A DNA stretch of 5,628 nt from Planctomycetota bacterium (GTDB lineage Bacteria; Planctomycetota; Phycisphaerae; WQYP01): the NCBI GenBank assembly GCA_021799715.1, contig JAJYZY010000145.1:1-5628 (forward strand), written 5' to 3'. The translations under genes were made by a program, and so were the position numbers. Positions 4,423 through 5,628 of the stretch are shown here, piece by piece. Each line of letters opens with the position of its first letter. The stretch's first letter is position 1. The notes beneath the pieces are model-generated. The model worked only from the letters and a program-made list of their open reading frames with translations. It ran no database searches and was not told the DNA's origin.

Positions 4423-5537
4423 TGCACATGCTCGCCCAGGCGTTCCAGAATCCCCACAATCGTTAAGATGCTCAAACATTGCACGCCGATAAGGGCGGCT
4501 TCAAATCCGTCGGCCCCGGCCAGAAGTGGTGCGGACAAACCACTGGCCAATGTCACGGCATAAATAACCAGCACCGCCCCGCGCTTGGAAAAGCCGTGGC
4601 GCGTAAGCCGGTGCGAAAAATGATTGGTATCACCCAGAAACGGGCTGCGCCCCTGGTGCAACCGAACCAGGCACACGACGACAAAATCATACAGTGGCAC
4701 GGCCGCCACTAAGAGCGGCATGAGCACAACGTACCACCGCCCATGGCCCGCATAAAAGGTTGTGCGAATGGTCAATGCGGAAAGAAAAAATCCCAGCACC
4801 ATGCTGCCGCCGTCACCCATGAATATTTTCGCGGGCGGAAAATTATGAAATAAAAAGCCCAACGCCGCGCCGACATACAACAGCAACAGCCCGCAGATGA
4901 ACCATTGATGCGTTTGTAAGGCCGCGATAAAAAACAGAGAACCGCAGATGGCCGCGACTCCGGCGGAAAGGCCATCCATGTTGTCCATGAAATTAAAGGC
5001 ATTGGTGAGAACGACAATCCACACCACGCTGATTGCCGCGGACATAACTTCTCCGCCGGGAAACAGATGATCCATGAATGTCAGCACCCGGAAACCGCCG
5101 GTTTGAATACATTCTCCGCCACCCACCAGGGCTCCCGCGATAAGCAATTGCCATGCGAGCTTGGGAATGGCGGCCATGGCTTGACGATCATCCACCAGCC
5201 CGACAATATGAATTCCCAGCGTGCAGATCAGCAGCCAAAGCGCCAGAAGCCTGTGCGCGGCCAATCCCGGAAGATACATCCGTACAGAGGGCGGCAAAAT
5301 ATTTTCCAGCGGCTTATGGGCGAATAAGCCGGATGCCGCGATGCCGATCAGCAACGGAATTGCAATAGCCCAGAATATGGCGATGCCCCCGCTGCGGGCA
5401 ATGGGAGTCTGATGCACCTTACGCAATCCCGGCTGATCAATTAAACCAATGCGCGCCGAAAAACGCCGCACCACCGCGGTACCCAGCGCGCAGAGCACCA
5501 GACTGCTGAAAAAAAGTCCCAGGGCAATTTGGAACAT
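4419..5537 (-). CDS. WecA/TagO/MraY-family polyprenyl-phosphate HexNAc-1-phosphate transferase
   Basis: This 372-residue integral membrane enzyme of glycosyltransferase family 4 type moves a sugar-1-phosphate from a UDP-HexNAc to undecaprenyl phosphate on the cytoplasmic face, starting a surface glycan. The family motifs are in order: DQPGLRKVHQTPIARSGGIAI (34-54), VDD (115-117), NAFNFMDNMDGL (179-190) with the catalytic-loop aspartates D185 and D188, FMGDGGS (239-245), and DTNHFSHR (303-310) with H306 and H309. About 11 membrane segments and the length fit WecA/TagO. Without the MraY peptide-binding signature, WecA-like is more likely than MraY. The sugar is not predictable. ATG 5537 has GAGG seven bases upstream. 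The stop overlaps the next gene by ATGA, so the two are an operon. Confidence 0.92.
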   Translation of the reverse strand: MFQIALGLFFSSLVLCALGTAVVRRFSARIGLIDQPGLRKVHQTPIARSGGIAIFWAIAIPLLIGIAASGLFAHKPLENILPPSVRMYLPGLAAHRLLALWLLICTLGIHIVGLVDDRQAMAAIPKLAWQLLIAGALVGGGECIQTGGFRVLTFMDHLFPGGEVMSAAISVVWIVVLTNAFNFMDNMDGLSAGVAAICGSLFFIAALQTHQWFICGLLLLYVGAALGFLFHNFPPAKIFMGDGGSMVLGFFLSALTIRTTFYAGHGRWYVVLMPLLVAAVPLYDFVVVCLVRLHQGRSPFLGDTNHFSHRLTRHGFSKRGAVLVIYAVTLASGLSAPLLAGADGFEAALIGVQCLSILTIVGILERLGEHVQ

Positions 5538-5577
5538 CCATGAACCTCAATTAAACAGCCCGGTATCGGCAAAACAG

Positions 5578-5628
5578 CTACAACGCGCCGGCCGCGGCGG
5601 GCAATTGCCGCACATAAGCTTCCCGGCA
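5578..5628 (-). CDS. C-terminal end of an upstream operon gene (partial)
   Basis: On the minus strand an open frame enters from the right edge and ends at TAG (5580-5578). The last 16 residues include REAYVRQLPAAAGAL. It would end 40 bases before the WecA-like start codon, in the same direction, and so could be the preceding gene of the operon. The other two frames are also open to 5550 or beyond, but read less like protein; one is cysteine-rich. The choice of frame is therefore tentative. No family can be named from this fragment. Confidence 0.4.
   Translation of the reverse strand, partial: CREAYVRQLPAAAGAL

Noticed and set aside
4423..4479. N-terminal extension of the ligase-like protein to ATG 4479
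   Set aside because: It would overlap the WecA-like gene by 61 bases. The extra 19 residues are polar and Cys/Gly-rich, and the ATGA overlap at 4422 is the usual coupled start.
1..5628. CRISPR arrays, tRNAs, insertion sequence ends or direct-repeat arrays
   Set aside because: No regularly spaced repeats, cloverleaf with T-loop motif, or transposase-like frame was seen on either strand.

Overview
The window comes from a moderately GC-rich bacterium. The most likely phylum is Planctomycetota, perhaps the Phycisphaerae side, but this is inference. It rests on a DUF2617-type protein, which I recall mainly from planctomycetes and actinobacteria, and on a very large O-antigen-ligase-like membrane protein whose first long loop matches what I remember of planctomycetal members. 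There is no rRNA or other phylogenetic marker.

Layout from left to right. (1) Bases 1-104 hold the last codons of an unidentified plus-strand gene. (2) Bases 105-506 contain no convincing protein gene but are rich in inverted repeats, with a perfect TATAAT hexamer. (3) Bases 507-1055 (or to 1079) on the minus strand encode a DUF2617-family protein. (4) Bases 1080-1574 separate that gene from a divergent one. On the minus strand this region looks like a long structured mRNA leader: an extended -10 promoter, several hairpins with G-U pairs in that orientation, a 16-codon ORF behind the strongest Shine-Dalgarno in the window, then a long hairpin followed by an AU-rich tract. (5) Bases 1575-2111 on the plus strand encode a gamma-class carbonic anhydrase family protein, possibly translated from a leaderless mRNA. 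(6) Bases 2112-2229 lie between convergent genes and carry two hairpins. (7) On the minus strand, transcribed right to left, are the end of an unknown gene (5578-5628), a WecA/TagO/MraY-type polyprenyl-phosphate sugar-1-phosphate transferase (4419-5537) and an O-antigen ligase/polymerase-like protein (2230-4422). The last two overlap by ATGA.

How the genes fit together. The two overlapping membrane-protein genes form a surface-polysaccharide unit. The first would load a HexNAc-1-phosphate onto the lipid carrier. The second would polymerise the finished lipid-linked glycan or transfer it on the outer face of the membrane. The carbonic anhydrase-like and DUF2617 genes diverge from one another and have no evident functional tie to that unit.

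The least ordinary part is the non-coding DNA. The DUF2617 leader (1080-1416) resembles an attenuator or other cis-regulatory RNA, and 105-506 may hold a small RNA or operator sites. I found no CRISPR array, tRNA, rRNA, insertion sequence or phage gene.
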